NCBI RefSeq assembly: GCF_000488275.1 | Contig: NZ_KI530762.1 | Span: 223,317 to 267,435 of the forward strand | Source: Acinetobacter brisouii CIP 110357 | Lineage (GTDB): Bacteria; Pseudomonadota; Gammaproteobacteria; Pseudomonadales; Moraxellaceae | Direction: 5' to 3' | Length of the DNA stretch: 44,119 nt | Shown here: positions 9,327 to 17,737 of the stretch, piece after piece | How positions within the stretch are numbered: position 1 is the first letter of the stretch | How the letters are laid out: each line of letters opens with the position of its first letter | Position numbers and translations under genes: made by a program | The notes under the pieces: model-generated | What the model was told of the DNA's origin: nothing | What the model saw: the letters and a program-made list of their open reading frames with translations, nothing else | The model's database searches: none

Positions 9327-9356
9327 AAAAAATGCGCCGAATCAGGCGCATTTTTT
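9327..9356 (+). terminator. Intrinsic terminator of the rpsP-rplS operon
   Basis: A perfect 12-bp stem (core ATGCGCC/GGCGCAT flanked by A and T runs) encloses a six-base loop GAATCA and ends in six T residues. It lies 18 bases after the rplS stop. Confidence 0.93.
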
Positions 9357-9475
9357 ATGCCTGTGATTATTCCAAGAGATAAAAATTCGACTGTTGAGAA
9401 TAAGTACACAATCCTGCTGAAGATTGTTTAGGCTTTTGTTAAGATGGCGTGTCATTTTTTTTGATTACTGCATGT

Positions 9476-10387
9476 ATGTCTGTTGCTAAGCCTAAAATTC
9501 AGCGTCGTCCAATTAGCGGTGTTTTTTTACTGAATAAACCGCTGGATATTAGTTCTAATGCCGCATTACAAAAGGTGCGCTGGTTATATCGGGCAGAAAA
9601 AGCAGGGCATACTGGTGCACTTGACCCCTTGGCAACAGGTTTATTGCCAATTTGCTTGGGCGAGGCCACCAAATTTTCGCATTATTTGCTTGAGTCGGTG
9701 AAACGCTATCAAACGACTGTGAAGCTTGGGCAAACCACCACCACAGGCGATGTGGAAGGGGAAGTTTTACAGCAGCGTCCTGTACCTGAACTGACTCCAG
9801 AAAAAATTGAACAAATCCTTGAGCAGTTTCGTGGTGATATTCAGCAAGTTCCACCGATGTATTCAGCCTTAAAAAAACACGGCAAACCATTATATGAGTT
9901 GGCACGCCAAGGAATCGTGGTTGAGCGAGAAGCACGTCCGATTACGATTTATCAATTACAATTAATTGAATTTACTCAAGATAGTTTAACTTTAGATGTG
10001 ATTTGTTCTAAAGGCACATACATTCGTGTATTAGGGGAAGATATTGGTGAAGCACTGGGCTGTGGGGGGCATTTAAGTGCATTGCATCGAACGGCAACAG
10101 GTCATTTTGATTTAATTCCAAGCTATACCTTGTCCTATCTGGAAAGTTTAACCGAGGCTGAGCGCGAGGCATTGTTATTGCCTGCGTATGCACCTGTTGA
10201 GCATTTGCCACAGGTTCAAGTTCCTGAGGGGCGTAGCAAGTATTTCTGTAATGGTTTGGAAAGTAACATTGATCATGCTGCCGCAGAGCAAGTTTTGGTA
10301 TTTGATGGTGAACGCTGTTTAGGTTTGGCACAAATTACCGATAAAAAGCGCTTAGTTCCTAAGCGAGTCCTTCATTTAGAAAAGTGA
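9476..10387 (+). CDS. truB: tRNA pseudouridine(55) synthase TruB
   Basis: A 303-residue pseudouridine synthase. The catalytic loop [12 protein letters not shown] puts the nucleophile at Asp50, close to Asp48 of E. coli TruB. Other family segments follow: a K-R-Y motif near residue 78, the SALKK stretch, and [14 protein letters not shown] near 180. A C-terminal PUA-like part completes it. Known role: makes pseudouridine 55 in the T-loop of nearly all elongator tRNAs. I chose the ATG at 9476; an upstream in-frame GTG at 9449 would add nine unconserved residues. No good ribosome-binding site is visible. Here truB is apart from the rbfA/infB cluster it joins in enteric bacteria. Confidence 0.96.
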   Translation: MSVAKPKIQRRPISGVFLLNKPLDISSNAALQKVRWLYRAEKAGHTGALDPLATGLLPICLGEATKFSHYLLESVKRYQTTVKLGQTTTTGDVEGEVLQQRPVPELTPEKIEQILEQFRGDIQQVPPMYSALKKHGKPLYELARQGIVVEREARPITIYQLQLIEFTQDSLTLDVICSKGTYIRVLGEDIGEALGCGGHLSALHRTATGHFDLIPSYTLSYLESLTEAEREALLLPAYAPVEHLPQVQVPEGRSKYFCNGLESNIDHAAAEQVLVFDGERCLGLAQITDKKRLVPKRVLHLEK

Positions 10388-10397
10388 TGATTACTGC

Positions 10398-11168
10398 ATG
10401 GATACAATAACGATCTTAAGTCTGCTTGGGTTTGCATTTACCGCAGGAGCCATCGATGCTGCTGTAGGTGGCGGTGGACTGATTCAGATTCCAGGGTTGA
10501 TGAGCACTTTCCCCTCAATGTCAACTGCTACGGTCATCGGAACCAATAAGGTTTCTTCTATTTTTGGTACAGCATCGGCAGCCTATACATTTGCACGTAA
10601 GGTCAAGTTGCAGTGGAAATTACTGCTGGTGATTGCAATTTGTGCCTTGATCAGCTCTTTTGCTGGTGCAGCATGTTTATCTCTCATTCCCCAATCTGTT
10701 TTACGCCCTTTTGTGTTGGTCATGCTGATCATCATTGCCATTTACACATTTATGAAAAAAAGTTTTGGGCAAGTGGCAGTCGATTTGCACATTACCCCAA
10801 AATTGCTGGTGTTGGCTGCTATCGGCAGTTTGGCAATTGGTTTTTATGATGGGGTTTTTGGTCCAGGAACGGGAAGCTTTTTTATTTTCTTCTTTATCCG
10901 TTTTTTGGGTGTGGATTTTCTACATGCTTCAGCCTTGTCGAAAATTGGCAATTTTATGACGAACCTTGCCGCATTAAGCTTTTTGATTCCAACAGGACAT
11001 GCAATCTTACATATCGGTTTAATGATGGCTGCTGCCAATGTAGTCGGGTCTGTGGTTGGTGTACGAGCGGCCATGAAGTATGGTAGTGGCTTTGTGCGTA
11101 AGATTTTCTTGGTGTTGGTGACGATTTTGATTTGTCGAATTAGTTATCAGACTTTTACAGCGAGCTAA
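10398..11168 (+). CDS. TauE/SafE (TSUP) family membrane permease
   Basis: A 256-residue inner-membrane protein with about eight hydrophobic segments. The TSUP signature appears twice: near residue 17 (GAIDAAVGGGGLIQIP) and near 150 (GFYDGVFGPGTGSF), each followed by helices, as expected of the duplicated fold. The family exports sulfur or organic anions such as sulfite and sulfoacetate, but the substrate cannot be read from sequence. It starts ten bases after truB and may be co-transcribed; no ribosome-binding site is obvious. E. coli YfcA is a characterised-by-name relative of similar length. Confidence 0.88.
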   Translation: MDTITILSLLGFAFTAGAIDAAVGGGGLIQIPGLMSTFPSMSTATVIGTNKVSSIFGTASAAYTFARKVKLQWKLLLVIAICALISSFAGAACLSLIPQSVLRPFVLVMLIIIAIYTFMKKSFGQVAVDLHITPKLLVLAAIGSLAIGFYDGVFGPGTGSFFIFFFIRFLGVDFLHASALSKIGNFMTNLAALSFLIPTGHAILHIGLMMAAANVVGSVVGVRAAMKYGSGFVRKIFLVLVTILICRISYQTFTAS

Positions 11169-11195
11169 CTTCGTCGCATATTGTTTTTGGATCAT

Positions 11196-11276
11196 TAGAC
11201 TTCTTTTATAAGTCCTTTTTATTTCTCCCTATGGGAGGAAAATAAAGAGTGTGTAGGCAATTATGAAAGAAGTCTA
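11196..11276. repeat. 81-bp interrupted palindrome, possible MITE or IS-end remnant
   Basis: The ends form a 16-bp inverted repeat (11196-11211 with 11261-11276) beginning TAGACTTCTTT, with one T-G wobble pair. Inside, a second hairpin at 11222-11240 has CTCCC paired with GGGAG around a three-base loop. No T-run follows, so it is not a typical terminator. The layout, long terminal inverted repeats around a short non-coding core, resembles a miniature transposable element. Confidence 0.45.
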
Positions 11277-11321
11277 TTGTTTAAAAATGCTGGTCTGAAT
11301 CCAAATATTTGGCAGGTTTTG

Positions 11322-11348
11322 AAAAAGTGGCAGAGATTGCCACTTTTT
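11322..11348 (-). terminator. Terminator downstream of rhtA
   Basis: AAAAAGTGGCA and TGCCACTTTTT form a perfect 11-bp stem with a five-base loop, immediately after the rhtA stop. The A and T runs on both sides make it bidirectional, so it can also stop transcripts arriving from the TSUP gene. Confidence 0.88.
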
Positions 11349-12257
11349 TTATGCTTGGTTTTGCTTGAGAGAGTTGAGTTGTTGCTCTATCTTCTGTTTG
11401 CCGAGTTGAGTGGTAAATGTACAGCCAATTGATGCAGTCATAATGGTAGCGAGTGCGAACCACTGTGTCCAAAGTAAATGCTCCGATAAAAACAGCGCGC
11501 CAGAGAGTGCTGCAAAAGCGGGCTCCAAACTGGTCAGCGTACCAAATAGCAACGGACTTAAATGGCGCAATGCCACCATTTCTAAAGAAAAAGGCAAAGC
11601 GCTGGCGAGGAAAGCCAAGCCAATAAAATACAGTAGATAAGGCAGTTCTAAGACTTTGATTGGTGTTCCAATCCATAGTGCTATCGGGAGCAACACACAA
11701 GAGCCGATCAACATGCCTAAACACACGGTATGATTGCCTGAAATTCCTGAAGGACGATTGCCTGTTAAAATATAAACGGCCCAACAGGCACCAGCACCAA
11801 TCGCCAGAAAAATTCCAACAGGATCGAGAGCCTGCTGGGTTTGATTCCACGGAAATAACAGTAACAAGCCTACAATTGCCAAGCCGACCCAGATCAGGTC
11901 GTAACGATGTTTGGCATGCAGTAATGCGACACTCAAAGGCCCAATAAACTCAAAAGATACCGCTATACCCAACGGTAGGCGATTTAAAGATAAGTAAAAT
12001 AAGGCATTCATACCTGCAAGTGCCAAGCCATAACCGAGAATGGATACCCAGCGAATCTGTTGCCATGCCACACGCCAAATTTGAAAAAATACAGCAAGAA
12101 GGGCAAAACCCAAAAATAACCTTAATGCGGAAATACTGAGCACAGGAAATGAAGCAAATAAAATTTTGGCGAGAGAGGCGCTGGCTTGTACACTGACAAT
12201 CGCAATCATGAGTAGGGCAATTGACTGGACAGTATGATTATTTCTGAAAAAGCCCAT
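11349..12257 (-). CDS. rhtA: RhtA-type threonine/homoserine exporter (EamA family)
   Basis: A 302-residue protein with about ten membrane segments in two EamA repeats. Residue patterns recalled from E. coli RhtA recur in order: SASLAK near residue 26, ALRL near 40, GMN.LFYLSL near 78, PLGIAV near 90 and GAGACWAVYILTG near 155, then SLEM and SLEPA. Known role: proton-driven export of threonine, homoserine and related amino acids. I chose the ATG at 12257; the longer GTG frame from 12305 would begin inside the serA terminator hairpin. Convergent with the TSUP gene and isolated by terminators on both sides. Confidence 0.88.
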   Translation of the reverse strand: MGFFRNNHTVQSIALLMIAIVSVQASASLAKILFASFPVLSISALRLFLGFALLAVFFQIWRVAWQQIRWVSILGYGLALAGMNALFYLSLNRLPLGIAVSFEFIGPLSVALLHAKHRYDLIWVGLAIVGLLLLFPWNQTQQALDPVGIFLAIGAGACWAVYILTGNRPSGISGNHTVCLGMLIGSCVLLPIALWIGTPIKVLELPYLLYFIGLAFLASALPFSLEMVALRHLSPLLFGTLTSLEPAFAALSGALFLSEHLLWTQWFALATIMTASIGCTFTTQLGKQKIEQQLNSLKQNQA

Positions 12258-12296
12258 GTTGTAATTATTGATCAAATGGTAAAAATATAACGATAA

Positions 12297-12325
12297 AAAA
12301 GCCACAACACAAGGTTGTGGCTTTT
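12297..12325 (-). terminator. Terminator of serA
   Basis: AAAAGCCACAAC pairs perfectly with GTTGTGGCTTTT around a five-base loop, and on the minus strand it runs into six T residues. It begins 16 bases after the serA stop. Confidence 0.92.
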
Positions 12326-12340
12326 AAAGTCTGTTGAGGC

Positions 12341-13573
12341 TTAGAACAATACGCGAACGCGGATTGTGCCTTCAACGTGGTTCAACATCTCAAGTGCTTC
12401 GTGAGATGCAGAAGCGTCAACGTCCATGACCAAGTAACCAACATCACCTTTGGTCATTAAAGTCTGACCAGAGATGTTAATGCCTTGTTCAGCAAACAAG
12501 TTATTGATTTTTGACAATACACCCGGAATGTTTTTGTGGATGTGTAGTAAACGGTGTTTACCTTCAGTCAATGGTAATGCGATTTCTGGGAAGTTCACCG
12601 CAGAAAGTGTCATACCTTTGTCAGAGTAAGCCACAAATTTCTCAGCAACTTCTAAACCGATGTTGGCTTGCGCTTCCATGGTTGAACCACCAACGTGAGG
12701 TGTTAAGATCACGTTGTCTAAACCACGAAGTGGAGAAACGAATTCTTCACCATTGGCTTTAGGCTCTTTCGGGAATACGTCAACCGCAGCACCTGCAAGG
12801 TGACCTGATTTGATCGCATCTGCCAAATCTTCAATGATCACACATGTACCACGTGCAGCATTTAAGAAGATTGCACCTTCTTTCATTTTGCTGAATTGTG
12901 CTTTACCGAAGAAGTTACGTGTCGATGGAACATCTGGTACATGTAGTGTTACAACGTCAGCAGTTTCAAGTAATTCGTCTAAAGAACCGACTTGGCGTGC
13001 ATTACCCATTGGTAATTTAGTCACTGCATCATAATAAATCACGTGCATACCCAAGCTTTCTGCAAGTACAGAAAGTTGCGAGCCAATTGAACCGTAACCA
13101 ACAATACCTAAAGTTTTTCCGCGAGTTTCAAAAGAACCTGCTGCAGATTTGTTCCAGCCACCACGGTGACAGCTTGCTGATTTTTCTGGCACGCCACGAA
13201 GTAACAGGATGGTTTCTGCAAGAACAAGTTCAGCAACTGAACGGGTATTTGAATATGGTGCGTTAAATACTGGAATACCACGAAGCATTGCTGCTTTAAG
13301 ATCGACTTGGTTTGTTCCAATACAGAAGCAACCGACTGCGATAAGTTTGTTTGCAGCAGCAAACACTTCTTCAGTCAATTGAGTACGAGAACGAATACCA
13401 ATAAAATGCGCATCTTGAACGGCTTCTTTCAAAGCTTCGCCTTCAAGCGCAGTTTTACGATAGTCGATGTTGGTATAACCCGCAGCATTTAAAGTGTCGA
13501 TGGCATTTTGATGCACACCTTCTAACAATAAGAAACGAATTTTATCTTTAGGTAGTGATAGATGTTGGCTCAT
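12341..13573 (-). CDS. serA: D-3-phosphoglycerate dehydrogenase SerA
   Basis: A 410-residue protein, the same length as E. coli SerA. It catalyses the first step of phosphorylated serine synthesis, 3-phosphoglycerate to 3-phosphohydroxypyruvate with NAD. The NAD-binding motif GIVGYGSIG lies near residue 157, the catalytic-histidine segment TPHVGGS near 294, and a C-terminal ACT domain (about 339-410) that in E. coli gives feedback inhibition by serine. The start at 13573 matches the family and follows a GGAG site; the longer frame to 13609 does not. It is divergent from a D-2-hydroxyglutarate dehydrogenase-like gene across only 89 bases. Confidence 0.96.
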   Translation of the reverse strand: MSQHLSLPKDKIRFLLLEGVHQNAIDTLNAAGYTNIDYRKTALEGEALKEAVQDAHFIGIRSRTQLTEEVFAAANKLIAVGCFCIGTNQVDLKAAMLRGIPVFNAPYSNTRSVAELVLAETILLLRGVPEKSASCHRGGWNKSAAGSFETRGKTLGIVGYGSIGSQLSVLAESLGMHVIYYDAVTKLPMGNARQVGSLDELLETADVVTLHVPDVPSTRNFFGKAQFSKMKEGAIFLNAARGTCVIIEDLADAIKSGHLAGAAVDVFPKEPKANGEEFVSPLRGLDNVILTPHVGGSTMEAQANIGLEVAEKFVAYSDKGMTLSAVNFPEIALPLTEGKHRLLHIHKNIPGVLSKINNLFAEQGINISGQTLMTKGDVGYLVMDVDASASHEALEMLNHVEGTIRVRVLF

Positions 13574-13662
13574 TACCGCTCCGCTACATAAGGCCAAATT
13601 TGGTCGCAATATGATAACATAGTGAGCAACAACTTGTTTATTTCTTGCTAGGCGTGTACACG

Positions 13663-15072
13663 ATGAATGCTTCTGTCACTTTATCACCTGAATTACTGAA
13701 TCAACTGACGGCAATTGTAGGTGAAAATCGCATCAAAACTGATGCCGATAGCTTAGGAAACTGGGGGAAAGACCATACTAAGCACTTTGACCCAAACCCT
13801 TCGGTGATTGTATTCCCATCGAGTACTGAACAAGTCCAGGCGATTGTTCAGCTTGCCAACCAATATAAGGTTGCCGTGACACCATCGGGCGGTCGTACAG
13901 GCTTGTCTGCGGGTGCTGTTGCAGCCAATGGTGAAATCGTGGTGAGCATGGACAAGATGAACCAGATTCTGGAATTCTTGCCCGCAGATCGTATGGTGCG
14001 TGTTCAGGCAGGCGTAGTGACAGAGCAGCTGCAAAACTATGCAGAAGAACAAGGCATGTATTACCCAGTCGATTTTGCATCGTCAGGCTCAAGTCAGATT
14101 GGCGGTAACATTGGTACCAATGCTGGCGGTATCAAAGTGATTAAATACGGCATGACCCGTAACTGGGTGTTGGGCCTCACTGTCGTGACAGGAAAAGGCG
14201 ATATATTGCACCTGAACAAAGGCATGATTAAAAATGCAACAGGTTATGCATTGCAACATTTGTTTATTGGTAGCGAAGGCACATTGGGCTTGGTGACTGA
14301 AGCTGAAATCAAGCTTGAGCGCAAACCACAAGACTTGCAAGTGATGGTGCTGGGTGTACCCGATTTTGATGCGATCATGCCATTGTTACATGCATTCCAA
14401 AGCAAGATTGACCTGACTGCATTTGAGTTCTTTGGCGAACTTGCCATGCAAAAAGTGTTAGATCATGGTCATGTACAACGCCCATTTGAAACGCCATGCC
14501 CATTTTATGTGTTGCTTGAGTTTGAAGCGCCATACGAGCCAATCATGGAAAAAGCCATGGAAATCTTCGAGCACTGCATGGAACAAGGTTGGGTGCTTGA
14601 TGGTGTGATGAGCCAAAGCCTCGAACAAGTACAAAACTTATGGCGTTTACGTGAAGATATTTCGGAATCGATTGCACCGTTTATTCCGTACAAAAACGAC
14701 ATTTCAGTGCTAATCACGCATGTACCTGCATTTATTAGAGAAATTGATGCGATTGTGACTGAAAACTACCCAGACTTTGAAATCTGCTGGTTTGGTCATA
14801 TTGGTGATGGCAACTTACACTTGAATATCTTAAAACCTGCGGATTTGACCAAAGATGAATTCTTTGCCAAATGTCAGGTGGTGAACAAGTATGTGTTCGA
14901 TACCGTGAAAAAATACAACGGTTCAATTTCGGCTGAACATGGTGTGGGTATGACCAAAAAACCATATTTGGAATACAGCCGTTCTGCTGAAGAAATTGAA
15001 TATATGAAAGCCTTGAAGAAAGTATTTGACCCGAATGGTTTAATGAACCCAGGGAAACTATTTGATCTTTAA
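13663..15072 (+). CDS. FAD-linked oxidase, probable D-2-hydroxyglutarate dehydrogenase
   Basis: A 469-residue flavoprotein of the FAD-binding-4/FAD-oxidase-C family. The FAD site PSGGRTGLSAGAV lies near residue 76 and SSGSSQIGGNIGTNAGG near 140; the C-terminal metal and active-site segments are HIGDGNLHLN near 379 and AEHGVGMTKK near 430. The family covers D-lactate, glycolate and D-2-hydroxyglutarate dehydrogenases. Context favours the last: SerA makes D-2-hydroxyglutarate by reducing 2-oxoglutarate, and in Pseudomonas a dehydrogenase of this family adjacent to serA recycles it. ATG 13663 is chosen over TTG 13645. Electrons would pass to an electron-transfer flavoprotein; substrate assignment is inference. 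Confidence 0.82.
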   Translation: MNASVTLSPELLNQLTAIVGENRIKTDADSLGNWGKDHTKHFDPNPSVIVFPSSTEQVQAIVQLANQYKVAVTPSGGRTGLSAGAVAANGEIVVSMDKMNQILEFLPADRMVRVQAGVVTEQLQNYAEEQGMYYPVDFASSGSSQIGGNIGTNAGGIKVIKYGMTRNWVLGLTVVTGKGDILHLNKGMIKNATGYALQHLFIGSEGTLGLVTEAEIKLERKPQDLQVMVLGVPDFDAIMPLLHAFQSKIDLTAFEFFGELAMQKVLDHGHVQRPFETPCPFYVLLEFEAPYEPIMEKAMEIFEHCMEQGWVLDGVMSQSLEQVQNLWRLREDISESIAPFIPYKNDISVLITHVPAFIREIDAIVTENYPDFEICWFGHIGDGNLHLNILKPADLTKDEFFAKCQVVNKYVFDTVKKYNGSISAEHGVGMTKKPYLEYSRSAEEIEYMKALKKVFDPNGLMNPGKLFDL

Positions 15073-15100
15073 GACTTGATTGAATAGAAAAATTTCTGCT

Positions 15101-15129
15101 AAAAGCGTATCGAAAGATACGCTTTTTTT
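15101..15129 (+). terminator. Terminator of the FAD-oxidase gene
   Basis: A perfect 11-bp stem AAAAGCGTATC/GATACGCTTTT closed by a GAAA tetraloop, followed by a run of seven T residues. It lies only 19 bases before the next ATG. Confidence 0.93.
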
Positions 15130-15147
15130 ATATTGAGAATAGATAAC

Positions 15148-15912
15148 ATGAACATCGAAAAAAATATTCAACAACTTTTTGAACAGCGTCAGGACATTCC
15201 ACTGTTTTATATTGAAAGTGGCAGTCGCTTATGGGGTATGGCAAGCCCTGACAGCGATTATGATGTACGTGGTTTTCACTTGCCCAGCAAAGCACAATAT
15301 TTTGATTATAAGAAACATCGTGATCTGATTGAAATCATGGACGGTGATTTTGACTTTGTATCCTATGACCTCGACAAAATGTTTGGACTCTTAGCAAAAA
15401 GCAATCCAACTGTTTTGGAGTGGGTACGAGCGCATATCGAATATCTCAATGCTGTTCCTGAATGGGATGAGTTTAGACAGGGATTGCTTGAACGCATTGA
15501 CTATAGTGCCTTGTATTATCATTATTTGTCTTTGGCTGAAAATGGCATGAAAGTCATGCAAGTCGCAGATAACTTTACTTATAAAAAAGTATTTTACTCG
15601 ATTCGTGGGTTGTTGTCGGCTGAGCTAGCATTGCAAGAAAATATGCCTGCATTGCTGATTACCGATTTGTTTGCCCAAATTGATCCAAATGATCCTTTAC
15701 GAAATTGGGCTGAAAATTATTTAGAAATTAAAAAACAACAGAAAGAAAAAGCATTGCTATCTGAAAATGAGCAGTGTGAAATTTTAAAGCAGCTAGAGTT
15801 AAAACAAACACAATTGGCAGCGCAAAATATACAAAAAGCCAATCGGCGTGAGCAGCTAGATCAGTATTTGACTGATTATAGCCAGTATTTAAAACAGCAT
15901 TTTTATGGTTGA
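15148..15912 (+). CDS. RlaP-like nucleotidyltransferase (DNA polymerase beta superfamily)
   Basis: A 254-residue protein with the minimal nucleotidyltransferase signature: Gly25-Ser26-Arg27 and, ten residues on, Asp37-Tyr-Asp39 followed by Val-Arg-Gly, the two metal-binding acids. This matches the YcgL/RlaP family, named from association with RNA-repair ligases elsewhere. The target, RNA, protein or nucleotide, is unknown, and no RNA ligase or RtcB-like gene is near. The C-terminal 50 residues look like a charged helix. The ATG at 15148 is chosen over TTG 15133, which would overlap the preceding terminator region. It stands alone between two terminators. Confidence 0.75.
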   Translation: MNIEKNIQQLFEQRQDIPLFYIESGSRLWGMASPDSDYDVRGFHLPSKAQYFDYKKHRDLIEIMDGDFDFVSYDLDKMFGLLAKSNPTVLEWVRAHIEYLNAVPEWDEFRQGLLERIDYSALYYHYLSLAENGMKVMQVADNFTYKKVFYSIRGLLSAELALQENMPALLITDLFAQIDPNDPLRNWAENYLEIKKQQKEKALLSENEQCEILKQLELKQTQLAAQNIQKANRREQLDQYLTDYSQYLKQHFYG

Positions 15913-15954
15913 TTAGGATGCTAAGTATCAAGACCTCCCATAAGCTCCTCAAAT

Positions 15955-15986
15955 AAAAAAAGACGATATTTAAATCGTCTTTTTTT
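15955..15986. terminator. Bidirectional terminator between the nucleotidyltransferase gene and pstB
   Basis: A 13-bp perfect stem (core AGACGAT/ATCGTCT) with a six-base loop and seven A and seven T residues at the two ends. It sits between convergent genes and can stop transcription both ways, closing the pst operon. Confidence 0.94.
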
Positions 15987-16012
15987 CGGAACTTTAAAAA
16001 ACAGAGAAAAAC

Positions 16013-16891
16013 TTAACCGAAACGTCCAGTAATATAGTCTTCTGTTTGCTGTTGTTTTGGATTGGTGAAGATATTGTTAGATGTATCTAACTCAATCAAC
16101 TTACCTAAAAACATAAAGCCTGTATAGTCAGAAATACGCGCTGCCTGCTGCATGTTATGCGTTACGATCAGAACAGTGTATTTTGATTTCAATTGTTCAA
16201 TCAGTTGCTCAACTTTTGCAGTAGAAATAGGATCTAGCGCAGAGGTTGGCTCATCAAGCAATAACACTTCAGGTTTCAACGCCACAGCACGAGCAATACA
16301 TAAACGCTGTTGCTGACCACCCGATAAACCCAATGCGCTTTGGTGCAGTTTGTCTTTAACTTCATCCCACAAAGCCACGTCACGCAGAACTTTTTCTACG
16401 CGATTGTTCATCTCGGCTTTAGACAGTTTTTCATAATGACGGATTGCATAAGCAATGTTTTCATAAATGGTCATTGGGAAAGGGACTGGTTTTTGGAAAA
16501 CCATGCCGATTTTAGCGCGGAGTTCGTTTACAGAAATATTGTCGCTTAAGATATTTTGACCATCAAACAAAACCTCACCTTCAGCACGAAGTTTTGGGTA
16601 AATATCATAAATACGGTTAAACACACGCAATAACGTAGATTTACCGCAACCTGAAGGTCCGATCAGCGCTGTGATTCGGTTTTCAGGAATAATCATATTA
16701 ATATTTTTAAGTGCCTGTGCTTGGCCATAATAGAAATTTAGATTGCGTATATCTAGTTTAGCCGTTTCAGGTGTTAACAGCGGCGAAGTATGGGTTACTG
16801 AATTAAACATGTGTGTATTATGCGATGATGTATGCTGTGCGCGTTGCGCATCTTGCAAATTGCTCGAGATAGATGGAGAGGTGGTATTCAT
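16013..16891 (-). CDS. pstB: Phosphate ABC transporter ATPase PstB
   Basis: A 292-residue ABC ATPase. Walker [10 protein letters not shown] is at 78-86, the Q-loop at [10 protein letters not shown], the signature LSGGQQQR near 195 and Walker [13 protein letters not shown] after it, followed by the H-loop histidine in VTHNMQQA. It powers high-affinity phosphate import through PstCA. It starts one base after the pstA stop, with an AAGGA site inside pstA. The protein has about 40 extra N-terminal residues, polar and Ser/Thr/His-rich, compared with the 257 residues of E. coli PstB. No phoU follows; the operon ends in a terminator. Confidence 0.96.
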   Translation of the reverse strand: MNTTSPSISSNLQDAQRAQHTSSHNTHMFNSVTHTSPLLTPETAKLDIRNLNFYYGQAQALKNINMIIPENRITALIGPSGCGKSTLLRVFNRIYDIYPKLRAEGEVLFDGQNILSDNISVNELRAKIGMVFQKPVPFPMTIYENIAYAIRHYEKLSKAEMNNRVEKVLRDVALWDEVKDKLHQSALGLSGGQQQRLCIARAVALKPEVLLLDEPTSALDPISTAKVEQLIEQLKSKYTVLIVTHNMQQAARISDYTGFMFLGKLIELDTSNNIFTNPKQQQTEDYITGRFG

Positions 16892-16892
16892 T

Positions 16893-17735
16893 TTATTTAT
16901 CCTTTTTGATTAAGATTGTGCGAGAAACAATGCCAAGCACAAGGACAAAAAAGGTCATAAGGAGTGCGCCAGCCCATGCGAGTGCATGCCAGTCATCATA
17001 AGGACTCATCGCATATTGGAAAATCACTACAGGCACGTTTGCCATCGGTTGTAATAGATTGGTTGACCAATATTGGTTGTTGAGCGCAGTAAAGAGTAGA
17101 GGTGCTGTTTCACCCAGAATACGGGCAAGTGCCAGCAAGATGCCTGTAACAATCCCTGACATGGCAGCACGATAAAGTACCTGCTGAACAATCTTCCAGC
17201 GTGGAATACCTAGAGCCTGTGCAGCTTCACGTAGGGTGTTTGGAACCAGTTGCAGCATCTCGTCAGTGGTACGTACTACAACAGGCAAAACTAAAAATGC
17301 CAATGCTACTGCGCCTGCGATGGCAGAGAAATGCCCCATTTGGCGAACCATAAGTTCATACACAAACAGACCAATCACAATCGAAGGTGTTGAAAGCAAA
17401 ATGTCATTAATAAAACGGATACAAAAACCAAGTTTGGTTTCACGTGCGTATTCAGACAGGTAAGTTCCTGCTGCAATACCAATAGGCGTACCGATTAAAA
17501 CTGCGATGGCACTCATAAAAATACTGCCAAAAATGGCATTGAGTAATCCACCTGTTTCACCTGGAGGCGGTGTCATTTCGGTAAGTAGGTTTAAATGCAA
17601 AGCAGGTAAACCGTTTTTCAAGGTAGTCCACAAAATCCAGACTAACCAGAACAATCCAAATACAGCAGTGAATAAGGACATCGCTTTTGCAAGAGAGTTT
17701 TTAACTTGACGAGTTTTCCAAAGCGCATTTGACAT
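16893..17735 (-). CDS. pstA: Phosphate ABC transporter permease PstA
   Basis: A 280-residue permease with about six membrane segments. The cytoplasmic EAA loop, which docks PstB, is seen as [15 protein letters not shown] near residue 186. The N-terminal helix, the periplasmic stretch with [17 protein letters not shown] near 50-66, and the SIVIGLF segment are as in the PstA family. It lies two bases from pstC and one base from pstB, so the three cytoplasmic-side genes are translationally linked. Confidence 0.96.
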   Translation of the reverse strand: MSNALWKTRQVKNSLAKAMSLFTAVFGLFWLVWILWTTLKNGLPALHLNLLTEMTPPPGETGGLLNAIFGSIFMSAIAVLIGTPIGIAAGTYLSEYARETKLGFCIRFINDILLSTPSIVIGLFVYELMVRQMGHFSAIAGAVALAFLVLPVVVRTTDEMLQLVPNTLREAAQALGIPRWKIVQQVLYRAAMSGIVTGILLALARILGETAPLLFTALNNQYWSTNLLQPMANVPVVIFQYAMSPYDDWHALAWAGALLMTFFVLVLGIVSRTILIKKDK

Positions 17736-17737
17736 GA

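Noticed and set aside
11281..11850. Long open frame on the minus strand overlapping rhtA in another frame
   Set aside because: It lies in a shadow frame of rhtA on the same strand, has no family features, and rhtA matches a known exporter along its full length.
12258..12305. Longer rhtA start (GTG at 12305)
   Set aside because: It would place the start codon in the serA terminator hairpin and add residues that do not fit the family.
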